From Dentipellis sp. KUC8613 (Eukaryota > Basidiomycota > Agaricomycetes > Russulales > Hericiaceae), in the NCBI GenBank assembly GCA_002286715.1, contig NSJX01000019.1, forward strand, positions 265,876-329,875: a stretch of DNA of 64,000 nt. The letters run 5' to 3'. The position numbers and the translations under genes are program-made. Below the pieces are notes generated by a model. That model was not told where the DNA came from. It made no database searches and saw only the letters and a program-made list of their open reading frames with translations. Shown piece by piece: positions 47,951-59,153 of the stretch; position 1 is the first letter of the stretch, and the number at the start of each line of letters is the position of its first letter.

Positions 47951-48624
47951 CTGCACCGGACGCCCAGGCGTGTGCGGGCGACTCGCTTCTGGGACTGCGA
48001 TGTTGAGAGGCGCTGAGATGTAGTTGAAACTCACGAAGACATAGTATAGCAGCGTTGAATTGCACGAGAAGGGACGTCGAGAGCACTAGGAAGGGTATTT
48101 AGAAGACGGAAATCGGGAAGAGGGACAGTACGTACCCTAAGACTTAGATCACAGAGCAGACACGTAGCAAAGGTCAGCGCGACTAGAGGGTATCGAGATC
48201 GACATTAGCATCGCACGGCAGAGAGGTCGTCGCAGATACTTGTTGTTGGTGGTGATGGACGGCGGGTGGCGTCGTTGTGTCGAGGTGTTGATGGCCACCG
48301 ACCAATGTCGAGAGGTGGCGCCGTCAACAGCAGCTAGCACAAGGTCGCAAAGGACTCTAGAACTCGTCATCATCGAATACCGGAACGAATAGCGCACCCC
48401 GAGGTTGGGCCACACGGCGACGACGACGGGTGGCACGACATCAGTTGATGTTGAAGTCGGCTAGCTATGCCAAGACCAGATAGCGCCGTATGCAGGCGAG
48501 AGTGTAGATAGAGCAGTAGGCAGGCCACCACCGAAGCAGGGGAGGAGGGAGGGCAGAGGGAAGCGGGGAGGAGATGGGGGGAAGAGGAAAGGCGAATTGA
48601 TGCCCCCCACCCCAGGAGGGACCC

Positions 48625-48632
48625 CTTATATA
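48625..48632 (-). promoter_or_regulatory. possible TATA box for a minus-strand transcript
   Basis: TATATAAG on the minus strand followed downstream by a CT-rich leader. It would drive transcription into the repeat-rich region. No confident coding sequence follows. Confidence 0.3.
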
Positions 48633-49588
48633 CGTGCAGAGAACAATAGAACGCTGCGCCCGTGTGGTCATGAGCCGCGATCATCAGCTGATTATCAGAA
48701 ACTCCGCCGCCCACAATGGAACAAGGCCAGGGCAGGGAGGTGCAAACAAGTGGACCCACAAGAACAAAGTCTGCAAAGAAGTCGCTTTCGGGCTCGCTTG
48801 GCTAAACGACGGCCCGCGGGCCGCGCGTTTCTCCATCGAGAACAATAAGCGTTGCTATGGATGAGCTCGTTGCTGTGTTCTCGTGGGCTTTGCCTGCACA
48901 CGTTGAGCACAAAGAGCTGTTTGTCGTTGTCCACGGCAAGCAGGCGACTGCCACGGGCGCTAGCGGTAAATCAGCTGGTGTTCTCCATTTGTCATGCTGC
49001 TGCGGTACTGGTATCGATGAATTCTATCGGCTTCTGTGAAGGGAGGCGTCGTCGTTATTGTTTGATGAGGAGAGGGTATGGTCGTTGACGCTGCCTGGAG
49101 GCGCGCCCGGGGTCGACCATTGCTGGCGTCCGCGTTCCCGGCGTGGGAGGCTGCCGCCACGTGCTTGAACAAGCTCCGCGCCTCTGGCGCCCGGCGCGTG
49201 TCGCGCGCGAGGCCTCGAGCGAGTCGAAGCGACACGCCACTGGGCGTTGGTCGGCCGTTCTCAAGGGAGTCAGATGCGACAAGCAGCCAGGCGGAATCCT
49301 CGTGGATCTGCATCAGAGATAAGGAAAGCACGATGCAATTACAGAGTTTATTTGCATGGATTAGACGCGGTACAATTGCATATACACGTAAAAGTACACT
49401 GCTATGCGTATGCCTACTACTATATAAATACTCAGCGCAGGTATGGCGGGATGAGAACGTCGACGTCGACCCCAGAGAAGAACGAAAGCAACGTGCATGT
49501 GATGAAGCGGAAGATGGAAGATGATATGGAAATGCACGTAGTCCGAGACTGGCCGCCAGAGTCCCAAAAACGTACGAAGAGTTGCGCC

Positions 49589-52149
49589 TCACTCCGCCTC
49601 CGCCTCGTACTCCTTCTCGTGCTCCGAGTCCCAATCCCGCGGGCGCCGGATGCTCCCGTTCCCGTCCCCATTCACGGTCAGGAGCGCCTCGAGCCTGCGC
49701 CCGAGCTCGCCGCCCCGCCCGCCGCAGAAGTCGCCCGTCGACGCCAGCAGCTTCTCTTTCTCCTTCTCCTCCGCCGTCGTGTGGGGGATGCCACGGCGCT
49801 TCTTCCGCTTCACGCCGTGGGGCTTCAGGATGTCGTCCACGCTGGCGATGGGGCTGTCCCCGTCTTCGTCATCCGAAAAGTGTGAGGCGTGCAAGGCCGC
49901 GGATCCTACGATAGCGCTGCGTGCACCGCGCTCGGCATCCGCCTTGGCCTCGCGGATCCAGTCGTCCTGCTGATCTGCAGGTCCCACGATACTCTCGACG
50001 AGGCCTTCCTCCCACCCGTCCCATTCGACGCATCGATGCGCGAGCCGCAGGGGCGCGCCAAGCGCTTCGTAGCGTAGCCACTCCGCAGCAAGGGTCGCGA
50101 GCTCCGTGGCAGTCGCTTTGGCTTTCAAAGATGCAGTGTGGATGGCGTGGTCCGCCAAGCCGGCAACCGCCGTGCGGAAGAGACGCGCGGTGAAGGGGCT
50201 TGACTGGAGGAACATTGGGATATGGGCGCATTGCCAAAGCGGCCGTGTCGTGGTGGATTCCCAGTCGATGATGCACGCCTGTGCTGCACATTAGCAATGT
50301 GTTGGTGATGAAGAAGCAAGTACGCACGATTTTAGTGTGATCGTGCTCGTCCACAAAGACGTTCTCCAAGCTGAGGTCGTGCAGGTCGAGCCCGAATTCC
50401 TCACCTTTGTCGCCCGAGATGCCGAGCTCTGAACTGAGCTTTTCCATCATCTGCATCCACCGTGTCATCTCTTCACGCACCCGGTCCTCTCGCTGGGTAA
50501 GATGCGACACGAGGAACGTGGTGCGCTGCATCCGGCGGTAGTCCCGGTACATGCTGTCACCCGGGCCCTCCCACTCCCCTTCACTGTCTTCCCAGTCCCA
50601 TTCGTCGCTCTCGTCACTCTTGTCACCCGGCACCGCGCGGAGCTGGTGATGCCGTGACGAGTGAATCTCATCGGGATCGAGGTGGAGTCGATGAGGCGCC
50701 GCCTTGCCCTCGTTCTCCAGCTTCACGCCCTCGACCTCGCGCTCTGCGCAGGCATGAAGGTATGCGTGCGTGCTCGTCCACGGGCCGCGGTTGATTTGTG
50801 CAGGATGAGAAAGGTCACCGCGGCTGGAGCCGAAGAAGGGCCAAGAGATGATAGGCCCGACATGGAAGTCCGAGGTGGATGCGGGACTGAGCGAGGAAGG
50901 CGGTTTGGGAGTTTGCGCGGTGAACGTACTTGAACGCGGAGTTAGAGAGGGCATATTAAAGACGTTGAAAGAGGACGTTATTGTAGGCGTCGGTGCGGCA
51001 GACGACCAAACGGACGCTGAGTGGGAATCTGCGATGACGGGCTGCGGGGTGGAATACAGAGAACCTATGCTAGAGAATCTATGTGCGAAGAGGGGTATCA
51101 CGATGGATGCAAGACTGTTGAGGAAAGCGACGAGTTCATTATGGGACATGGAATGGAATACGGTAGAAAGTGGGACGCCTTTGGCCTGCAGAACGTAAGG
51201 GGTGAGAATCACGTGATACGCGCACAAGACAAAGGACCATACCTTAGACATGAGCATGTACTCTCCGCCGAGGCGATTATAGGGGTTTGAGTCGTAGAAA
51301 TAGATCGTGGGGACGGGTATAGACGTGTGCGTGCGGATGTACGCTAGTGTCGCCACCTCGGATTCGGTCTTGAGGCGGGGCATGAAGCGGCGGGCGACGC
51401 GCGCGATGATCTCCCGTCCATCGCAGAGAGTGACGAGATAACCCTGAGTATGCCGTCAGAACGTGTTACCTACCACCCAATTACGACGCGTATTACCTTA
51501 TGAAACGTTCCTAAGGTGGCACTACGCGTCAAGAAGACTGGCCAAGCCGGAGGTAAATACGGAACGCACCAGAGCCAAGGAAGGTGATTCGCGCGACTTC
51601 GCAGTCCATTTTTTCCCTCACGACATCCTTGAGGAGTTTCCGATCTACCAAGAACGGAGCAGCTCCATGAATAGCCGCATCTGCCTTCGCCTCGCGCTTG
51701 CGGTCGTCGTGCTCTACGTCCCAGTCCCATTCGAGGGGATTCTTTAGCGTCTCACTGGAGGAGGTCATGCTGGTAGAAGACAGAGGGTGATTGAGCGCTT
51801 TGGAAGCTATGTCGTCTGTAGATGGTTGGCCGTCATGGGGCATCTCGGAGCGCCCCTGGTTCGCAAGGGGTAAAGCAGAGTGGTCGATACTCGAGAAATA
51901 GCCGGGGGTTGACCAGGTGGGGAGGAGAGGAGAGGTTGCAGGAGCAGTGAGGAAGACGGTGTGGGTGCGAGAAGGGGTACGAATGGAATTATGGAAGGAG
52001 TACTTATAGTCAGGCAGGGACTTATCACCGCCCTCGGCAAGAGACTGCGTCTACAGTGAGATATCAAAATAGTAAGCGGAGACCGGACATTTGTTTGGTG
52101 CTGTTGTGCGACTGACCTTTCTGATTTCTCTAACGCAAGTCGCCGTCAT
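49589..52149 (-). CDS. APH/choline-kinase-like phosphotransferase fold protein
   Basis: Member of the aminoglycoside-phosphotransferase-like (kinase-fold) group common in basidiomycetes; substrate unknown. Start ATG 52149 (MTATCVREIRK) joined across an intron to TQSLAEGGDKSLPDYKYSFHN, in frame with MPHDGQPSTDDIASK. N-lobe: FLVDRKLLKDVV, ARITFLGSGAFHKGYLV (glycine-rich loop), GREIIARVARRFMPRLKTESEVATL, IPVPTIYFYD, YMLMSKAKGVPLS. A long Ser/Thr/Asp-rich insert follows (about 51000-50500). Catalytic loop: LDLHDLSLENVFVDE (H-D-x-S-x-x-N). After an intron, ACIIDWEST is the DFG-equivalent. The C-lobe has RCVEWDGWEE and a tail rich in acidic and KRKK stretches, stop at 49589. The insert and tail make it larger than typical members. 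Catalytic Asp and metal-binding Asp are present, so activity is possible. Five or more introns. Confidence 0.85.
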
Positions 52150-52993
52150 GCTTGCCTCAGTACTCCTCTCCTCCTGCAGGGGGTCCCTTCATTCTGACGG
52201 GACAACGCCGCTTATATAGCCCCGCGATCAGGCTTTGTGCGGGCAGAAGCTCCAGATCCTCGCTGCTGTCTCGAGGCTGGATCCGGATCCGCGAGTATTG
52301 CACCTAGGCACCCCGCATGACCACTCCATAAGTATCACAGGCGCAATCCCCTTATCATGCTACGCCCTCTCGCATCTCCCCGTGAATGAGGCCTCCCCCA
52401 GTTCCGATGGCGATTCTCAAAGGAGGTAACGCCAAAAGGAAGGAACCACGCATATTCCCTGGTCTCCTTCCTGCTCCGGTCCAAACCATTCTTATCGTGC
52501 CGTCATACAACCTGCTGATCGTGACCTTCGTTGCATACACTGAATTGGTCTATATATATTAGGGTTATAGCCTTGTCATCGATGCTGCCAAGCTGACCAC
52601 TGCTCTAGAGGCCCCTCTCCTTCCGCTTTCATCTCTGTACGCGTGAGTGCTGGGAAACGCATGGAACGACAATGGCAATGCAATCCGCGCTTGGGACGAG
52701 GCGTGATTTCATGATTGATAATATTCACTTACACGGTATGCCAGTACCGAAAGTCTGATGTCCCTGTAGCGCCTGTCTGTCCGCCGTCAGTCGTTAAATC
52801 CCTGGGTCAGTATCCACCAGTCTTATCCGTGATCCCTATGAAACTGATCACTCGTCGCCTCAGCACCAAGTCGAGGACACGGAGATGGAGTTGCCGAGCG
52901 TTGCTTTTCAATACGTCAAAAGAAGCTCGTAACCGATAATGCTAAATCGCGTAGCTGAACACTCTACATCCGATATCTGCCTTCTGATCCATG
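52150..52993. other. spacer between MFS and APH-like genes
   Basis: APH-like promoter plus MFS 3' flank. Short frames only. Confidence 0.5.
52211..52219 (-). promoter_or_regulatory. TATA box of the APH-like gene
   Basis: CTATATAAG on the minus strand about 62-70 nt upstream of the ATG at 52149. Same sequence and spacing as the TATA box of Argonaute B. Confidence 0.6.
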
Positions 52994-54573
52994 TTACCCC
53001 TTCCTGGCCTTCAGATCCCTCCATAGGACCCCCGTCAGCACAATCCCGACCCCTAACAACCCAATCTGCAGCCCAATATAGTTCAGCATGCCAACCTTGA
53101 CCCCGGCGCCACCCCACACGGCGCCGCACACGCGCCCGCCGAAATTGCTATACTGGATCGCAATGCTGGTCTTGCGGTTCCACCTTGGCGGCAGATGCTT
53201 CGACAGCAGGCTCATCGTGACCGTGCTGACGATATTGACGCCGAGGCTGGTCAAGAACCAGCACGCGAAGAACGCGCCCCAGTGCGCGGGGTCCCCGTGC
53301 GCGAAGAGCCCCGCGCTGAGCAGCAGCCCCGCGAGCGCGAGCGTGCACCCGAGCACGAGGATGTTGCGGTCCTGCGTGCGCCGCGCGTACCAGATGTTCA
53401 CCCCGAGGAGAGGGAATGTCGTGATCCCCCCGAGCGCGAGCAGGTTCCCCGCGCCGAAGGGCGACCAGCCCCATGCGTGCGCGGTGTAGACGGGGATGTT
53501 CGAGCCCCAGGCGCCGAGGACGAACCAGACGGTCATTGCGAACCAGCACATCGTCACGAAGACGCCCCACTGGCGGAGCGATATAGGCGGGGGTGCTGGT
53601 GCTGGTATTGGTGCTATCTCCGGCGGGGCGGTAGGCTCGACGGCATTTGCTTGCTTGATCTTGACATGTTGCTTGGTCTCGACGACCTGCTTGTCCTCGA
53701 CCTGGACGCCAGTCGCTGCAACCGGCGCCACACTGGACTCGAGCTCGACAGGCGACCGGATCGCCTGGCGCGGGGTCTTCGGGACGTCGACAAAAACCTT
53801 CGTGAAGACAACCCAGTATGTCAGCCAGCACACGGCCATGACCCACGCGGGGCTCGTGTAGCCGTTGAACACGCGATTGCGGAACCCGATCTTGAAGAGC
53901 AGCCCCCCGACGAACGGGCCCACGCTGAACCCGACGCCCTGCCCCGCGACGAGCCCGCCCGCGACGGTCGTGCGCCGCCGCACGCCGACGATGCGCGCGT
54001 CGGAGCAGAAGCGCTTCGTGTAGCCGAAGTTGGTGAACGCGAGCCCGAGGACGATGCGCCCGATCAGGATGAGGTAGAGGAAGTGCGCGCGGTAGGCGAG
54101 GCCGTAGAGCACGTTGCCGAGGATCGCGGTCGCGCAGGAGAAGTGGAGCGGGAGCTTGTACGCGCCTGTGTGGGGGTTGGTGAGTGGTCAGCGGGGGTCT
54201 AGGGAGTGCGGTGAACTGACCTCGGTCGATCTTGTTTAGGGGTATAAGGGCAAGTCCAGCGAAAACCGCTGGGATGCCGATGACGAGACCAGAGAAGGTC
54301 GCTGATCCACCGAGGTATGCTGCGTATTCGTTGTCCGAGGGCACGATGATGAGAAAGGTCACCTTTAGATCGGGGGTTTCTGAGAATATGCAACGGCGAA
54401 GGTGTTAAAGGTGTGCTCACATGGGACATGGCATTCATAGTGAGCATGATTGCTAGTGTTGAGAACTTTGGAAGGAGGAGCTCTGGGTCTACTTCTGTGG
54501 TGCTTGACGCATCCTCAGACGAATGTGATGGCCTCGGGAGTCTTGACCTCCTAAAACATGACATCGTCTTCAT
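52994..54573 (-). CDS. major facilitator superfamily transporter
   Basis: Multi-pass membrane transporter; substrate unknown. Start ATG 54573 (MKTMSCFRRSRLPRPSHSS). Exon 1 ends in the first membrane helix (LLLPKFSTLAIMLTMNAMSH). Exon 2 gives VTFLIIVPSDNEYAAYLGG and FSGLVIGIPAVFAGLALIPLNKID. The last exon gives LYLILIGRIVLGLAFTNFGYTKRF, RRTTVAGGLVAGQGVGFSVGPFVGG, a cytosolic Pro/Lys/Val-rich central loop, and the C-terminal half (WGVFVTMCWFAMTVWFVLGAWG, ILVLGCTLALAGLLLSAGLF, FFACWFLTSLGVNIVSTVTMS, MLNYIGLQIGLLGVGIVLTGV). Ends DLKARKG, stop 52994. Two or three introns near the 5' end, then one long exon. The GRI-x-G and RRTT-x-GP pattern resembles fungal MFS members distantly like CLN7/MFSD8, tentative. 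Confidence 0.88.
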
Positions 54574-55777
54574 AGCTCCTCAGGCCGTCAAAGAGTCCTA
54601 AAGCTAGACAAATCTAGGTCAGTAATCACCCACCAGCAAGTCAACCACGAGCAAGAAATTTACCTCTTAACACCTAAATGACGAGTGACTCGAACAAACA
54701 AATCACCGTCTCCTAGACAATGACTCGGCAGCACGACTTGAGCTTTATACCTGACCCAGTGCCACCACGTCAGGATCGAAGTCTGACGTGCAGCCAATGG
54801 GACGCGCAGATCGAGTCGTCGGCATCGGTGCTATGGTTCACGCAAACGCAAACACGAAAAGCATCTGCACGTCCGGGAGTCGGGTCGGCCCCCCGCACGC
54901 CCCGCACTGGCACGACGACGTTTGCGACTTGCCGCCGGCAGTTACAGCCTGACTCGCGATCTAGAGCTCGACCCATAGCTAGACCTAGACTGTCTGCAGA
55001 TCGGGCCCAAGAGTCACTGGAACGCCATTGGTTCGAGGCTACGCGTCCTCGAGCGAGCATGTCGCGTGATGCTCTGACGTCGCGGGTCCAGGTCGCTTTG
55101 CAATCCTTGATCGTGGAAGAGTCGGACGTGGCTGCAAAGGCAGCAAGACCGATGGAGGAGAGAAATCTGCGACGCTTATACATCTCTGCTATGGGAAGTG
55201 GGTTGTGGAATTTTGGAGAATGGCCTGGGCTCGGAATTGGCACGGTCCATTGGCGGGATCTGTCATGCAATACCGTGGCTGCCGCGGTGTATGGACATAG
55301 CAACGCCATTGGGTTTGCTGCTTGCGACAGCGGAATTGGCCAAACGTACGTGTCGTGTTCCGTCGCTGCATGCTGTGGAGCGGGGAAGCCTGCGAAAGAT
55401 GTACGCACCTTGAAATAGACATTGTTCTGATTCAGCTGCGGTGATTTCTATCGTTGACCATAGGCCTGGGCACGGAAAACGATCGATGGTATATCCAGAA
55501 AACTAGGTAGCTACAAAACAAACCCGGAGTCTCCCAGCAATAGAGAAATAAGTTAACCAGAAACTGCAGTGACAGACGCACCAATACAAGAAGAAACAAA
55601 TACAGTTCCAAGACCCATACCCAAACCCAAACGAGGACAATAAATGCGTCGCGAGTCATGAGTCGCCCACCCAATTCCATCCATACATCCAAGCTTGTGT
55701 TCATATATAGGCATACGACGGGCTATGCGGCGTGCTGCAGACACGCGGTGCGCGAAAACGAATCAACAGGCGGGCCT
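54574..55777. other. intergenic region with overlapping frames on both strands
   Basis: Between MFS and F-box genes. Frames of about 212-232 codons occur on both strands at 54720-55418, with no domain and no splice pattern. Probably non-coding; the plus frame (MTRQHDLSFIPDPVPPRQ) is only a remote possibility. 55440-55700 contains A-rich 3' flank of the F-box gene. Confidence 0.4.
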
Positions 55778-58073
55778 CTAGTGGCACATAACGAAACATC
55801 CATACCGTTCAAACGGGGGCTCGACGCAGGTGACGTCCGCGATGCGGCTCTTCAGCCAGGCCACGACGTCCTGGCCGAGCGTCGCGCAGTCGTACATCTC
55901 GAGCTGGAGCAGCCGCTTGGGGACCGTGCCGGGCCCGGGCGGCGCGGCGGACGAGAACGCGCTCGCGGTGGTGCCGCCCTCGGGGTTGCGCAGCTCGACC
56001 ATCTGCACGAGCTTCGGCAGCCCCTCGACGTGTGCGGGGCAGTTGCGCAGCGCGAGGTGCGTGAGGTACGGGCACGCCCACTGCGTGGGCCCGCCGTCGT
56101 CGTCGGGCGCGCCGAGCATGCTCAGCAAAGGGTCGAGCGGCGTGCCGCCGACGTGCAGCGAGCGCAGGTGCGAGAGGTCCGCGAGGAAGCCCCACGAGGC
56201 GATGATGCTGCCGCCCGTGTAGTAGTACGGCGGGTTGGAGCCGCCGTAGGCGATGGAGAGGCGCGTGAGCGGCGGGTGGTTCGAGCGCGAGAGCAGGTTC
56301 GTGATGCTGTCCTCGAGCGGGTCGCGCGCCTCCATGTCGAGGGAGAGCGCGTCAAGCGCGGGCAGGATGAGCGAGTCAACGATGGTCGCCATCATGTAGT
56401 GCCCGCCGACGGAGAGCTCCTTGAGCTCGGTGAGCGTCGTCGGGATGAGCGGCAGCACGGCGTTGACGACGGTACTGAAGTGCAGCGAGAGCTTCTCGAG
56501 GCGCTGGTTGCTCGCGACGATGTGCAGGATGCGGTCAAGCGGGATGTTGGTGGTCGGGAGCGCGCGCAGATTGAGATGGCGAAGGTTGGTGCGGAGCATG
56601 GGCGAGGCCCACTTGAAGGGCGTGTAGGCCAGCGTGAGGGACTGCAGCACCGGAAGGACGACGTGCGAGTTGGGGTTCGCGCTCGGGAGCCAGGGCCACT
56701 CGCCATAGTAGACGGGCTCGGCACAGGACACCTCGAATTCTTTGAGCAGAGGCGCGGCGCCTATGCAGTCACGGGGCGTTCATCAGCAAAGCTGCTCGAT
56801 TGAGCACTTCGGGGAATGGACACACCGGAAATCGACTTGAGCGCGTGCCACGAGGGGAACTGCTTGTCAAAGCGGAACACAAACCGTTCCCAGCGGTGCA
56901 TCTGCTCGACGAGGTAGAAAATGGCGATGTGTCCCCAGTGCGTGCTCGCACGCGACTGCGGTGCAGAGCTCTGCGAGACCGGTGGCAGGTGTGGTGGCGG
57001 TGGCGGCGGCGGAGTGATTGCTTCCCAATGATCGTGGTGCGGCGGCGACGGCGGGAGCGCGACGGGGGCCGCGGTCGGGATGATTTGGATTGTGCCCGGC
57101 TGTGACACAGAGTGAAAAGGCACGTAATGGTGCGTCGTGATCGGCGCCGAATATGACCATGGCGAGGGCGAGCGGGCGCATGTGCGGGACGAGGACGAGG
57201 ATGAAGGCGACTGCACCTGGAGGTAGATTTCGATGTCAAGCGGGACCCGTGTGCCCGAGCGCTCTAGCCAGAGGCGGATGGTATCGGCTGATGCGTTGGG
57301 CGATGTGAGTAGACGGATCTGGAGGCGGAAAGTGACAGTCAGCGTCCATTCCTTGGAATCAGTGGCACAACGTGAGAGTTATGGGGGCAGCCAAGGACAA
57401 CCAGTCCCGCAAGTCATGCGGCGACGACTGGGAGGCCACGTCGATTCTCCAGCAACCGTCCTGCAACGACTGAGCACGAATGAAGGCTCGAGAGCATGAA
57501 CCGCACGCGTAGAAATAACGTGTCTTGCCCTGCCGCGGCAAACGGCCATAGTCGACCGCGGTATGAAAGGAGATGAGGAAGCCTCTATCACGACATGGAT
57601 GACGCACGACTGAACATAGACGCAGGAAATACTCTCGTCATGACCCCGCGTTGGCCTCGTGCATGGATACGACGGAAGTCAAGAGTAAGCGAACCCACCT
57701 TGGACCAGATCTTGGGCATGGAAAGCGCAAGCCTGCGCCAGAGGGAACAGACGGCGGCGAGGCTCCATGCTGAGCAGGGTTGCTCCTCGAAGTTGAGAAG
57801 GAAGATGTAGCGCAGGAGTTCGTGAGGAAGGCGCTTGATGGGGGCGATGTACGCGAGCGTTTCGGCGACCTTGGTCTCGAGCGCGGTGCGCTCTCGCTGG
57901 AGGTCGTTTATAACGCAGCGGAAATCGGCGACGATTTGTGCGAGCTGGGTTTCGGCGGCATCAATCTTGTGCTGTACGTCTGCGAGAGACGACTTGTGAT
58001 TGTCGAGGCTGCGCCGAGCATCAGCAATAGAGGCCTCTGTCGGTGGATTTGGGAGTTCCATGGAGGGTGGCAT
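55778..58073 (-). CDS. F-box / leucine-rich protein
   Basis: Probable SCF ubiquitin-ligase substrate adaptor; mushrooms have large families of these. Start ATG 58073 (MPPSMELPNPPTEASIAD). A helical coiled-coil stretch DNHKSSLADVQHKIDAAETQ through DLQRERTALETKVAETLAYI precedes the F-box (IKRLPHELLRYIFLLNFEE, WSLAAVCSLWRRLALSMPKIWSK). After introns come RLLTSPNASADTIRLWLERSG and VPLDIEIYLQV, then a Pro/Ser-rich insert (about 56990-57190), then HRWERFVFRFDK. The large last exon contains leucine-rich repeats (PVLQSLTLAYTPF, NLRHLNLRALPT, QRLEKLSLHFS, LKELSVGGHYM, PALDALSLDMEA, LTRLSIAYGG, HLRSLHVGGTPLDP, YLTHLALRNCP, RLLQLEMYDC) up to the stop at 55778. The last exon is very GC-rich. Target unknown. 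Confidence 0.9.
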
Positions 58074-58460
58074 GGAAAAGAGGGCGAGGAGGCCTGGAGG
58101 AAGGCAAGGGGGTAGAGAGGGGGTGGCAGTAAGGGGTGAGACTGAAAGATTGTTGGTTATAGCCCCGCTGAGTATATATTTCAGTTTCCGAGCCACGCAA
58201 TAATCGCAAAGCGTCCGCCCAATCGGTCGTAAATGCAAACACGACAGTACGCAGGTTCTCACCGCCTCCTCCATCTTCAGCGGCTACTCGGACCTTGTCT
58301 ATTAATTGGCACTACAAGACATTTGGCGCACGAAACATGTAACAATACAGGGCCTTGGTATAAGCAAGGGCAAAGGTGCAGGTCGGATGCAAACACGCGG
58401 TCGGGGCGAGGGGCACGAGGACACGGTCGGCGTCTCCGAGGCTTCTTTCCCTACAACGAA
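58074..58460. other. short spacer, F-box promoter
   Basis: Upstream of the F-box gene and 3' flank of the TFIIA gene. A TATA-like AATATATAC (minus) lies about 100 nt upstream of the F-box ATG. No gene. Confidence 0.5.
58172..58180 (-). promoter_or_regulatory. possible TATA box of the F-box gene
   Basis: AATATATAC on the minus strand about 100 nt before the ATG at 58073. Sequence is good, distance slightly long. Confidence 0.4.
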
Positions 58461-58965
58461 CTACTTCTTCCCGGCTTCTATTGCGTCTCCATTCTTACAC
58501 GCGATGATTTTCACCTTGGGTGCGGTGACCATGTCGTTTCCATCCATCTTGAACGACGCGTTCTTGACGATGAACGTCCACACGTCGTCGCAGAGGCGGT
58601 ACGTGTGGAGATGGCCCTGCACGACGGACGATGCAGCCCTGCGAGCGGTAGCCGTGAGCAGACGCATGGACGTACCTTCAAGTTCGTCTTGGTCTTGACC
58701 GACTTGACCATTGTGTCCGCAAGGGACTTGTCGAACTGCTCGGACAGGTCAACGCTGCAAGAAACGACAATGAGTGTCTGCAAGCACCTGCTGCAGGACC
58801 TTCATGGCGAGCTGGGGCGTGATAGCGCCACTCGTGATGAGCTCGTCGAGCGAGTCGGTGAGTGCCATGCCGATCCTAGAAGCGCTTGGGTGGTCAGACC
58901 AAGACATGGCAATGAAACAGTACATACGACGACCCGCGGTAGAACTCATAGTACGCGGTGGCCAT
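58461..58965 (-). CDS. TOA2: transcription initiation factor IIA small (gamma) subunit
   Basis: General RNA polymerase II factor that stabilises TBP on the TATA box as part of TFIIA. Four small exons: [13 protein letters not shown] (start ATG 58965), [49 protein letters not shown], and [20 protein letters not shown] then [20 protein letters not shown], ending DAIEAGKK, stop 58461. The N-terminal helical half (SLDELI, ITPQLA, QFDK) and the C-terminal beta half (TYRFCDNVWTF-like) match the family along its whole length of about 110 residues. Single complete orthologue, nuclear. Confidence 0.96.
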
Positions 58966-59153
58966 GGTCGAGAAGAGAAAGGCGATGAGCAGGCGAGGGG
59001 CACTGGTCGCGCACTGCAGGGCCGTGCATGACCAATCGTGACCCGCCGTGACTCGCGCCGTGGCGGACCGGCTGACAAAGCAAGTCTTGAAGAGACAAGC
59101 GCTCTTCATAGACCACACTTGTCTTCCTCTCCTCCTTACCTTTCCCTACTTGT

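Larger units (their letters stand above)
46085..49588. other. repeat-rich, GC-rich 3.5-kb region without a firm gene
   Basis: No conserved domain in any frame. On the minus strand there is a TATA box near 48625 and several good GT-AG intron candidates (for example donors near 46490, 46960 and 48025), so a minus-strand transcript from about 48.6 to 46.3 kb is possible. Its would-be exons are Ser/Arg-rich or GC-driven low complexity. The stretch 48640-49560 holds only short frames. Confidence 0.4.

Noticed and set aside
47282..48034. 250-codon minus-strand frame in the GC island
   Set aside because: Pro/Arg/Ala/Gly-rich sequence open in several frames on both strands; no sign of protein-level constraint.
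53195..54202. 335-codon plus-strand frame
   Set aside because: Antisense shadow of the MFS transporter; composition is Arg/Glu/Asp-rich low complexity typical of reversed GC-rich coding DNA.
55658..56803. 381-codon plus-strand frame
   Set aside because: Antisense to the leucine-rich last exon of the F-box gene, with Arg/Val/Gly-rich content and no motif.
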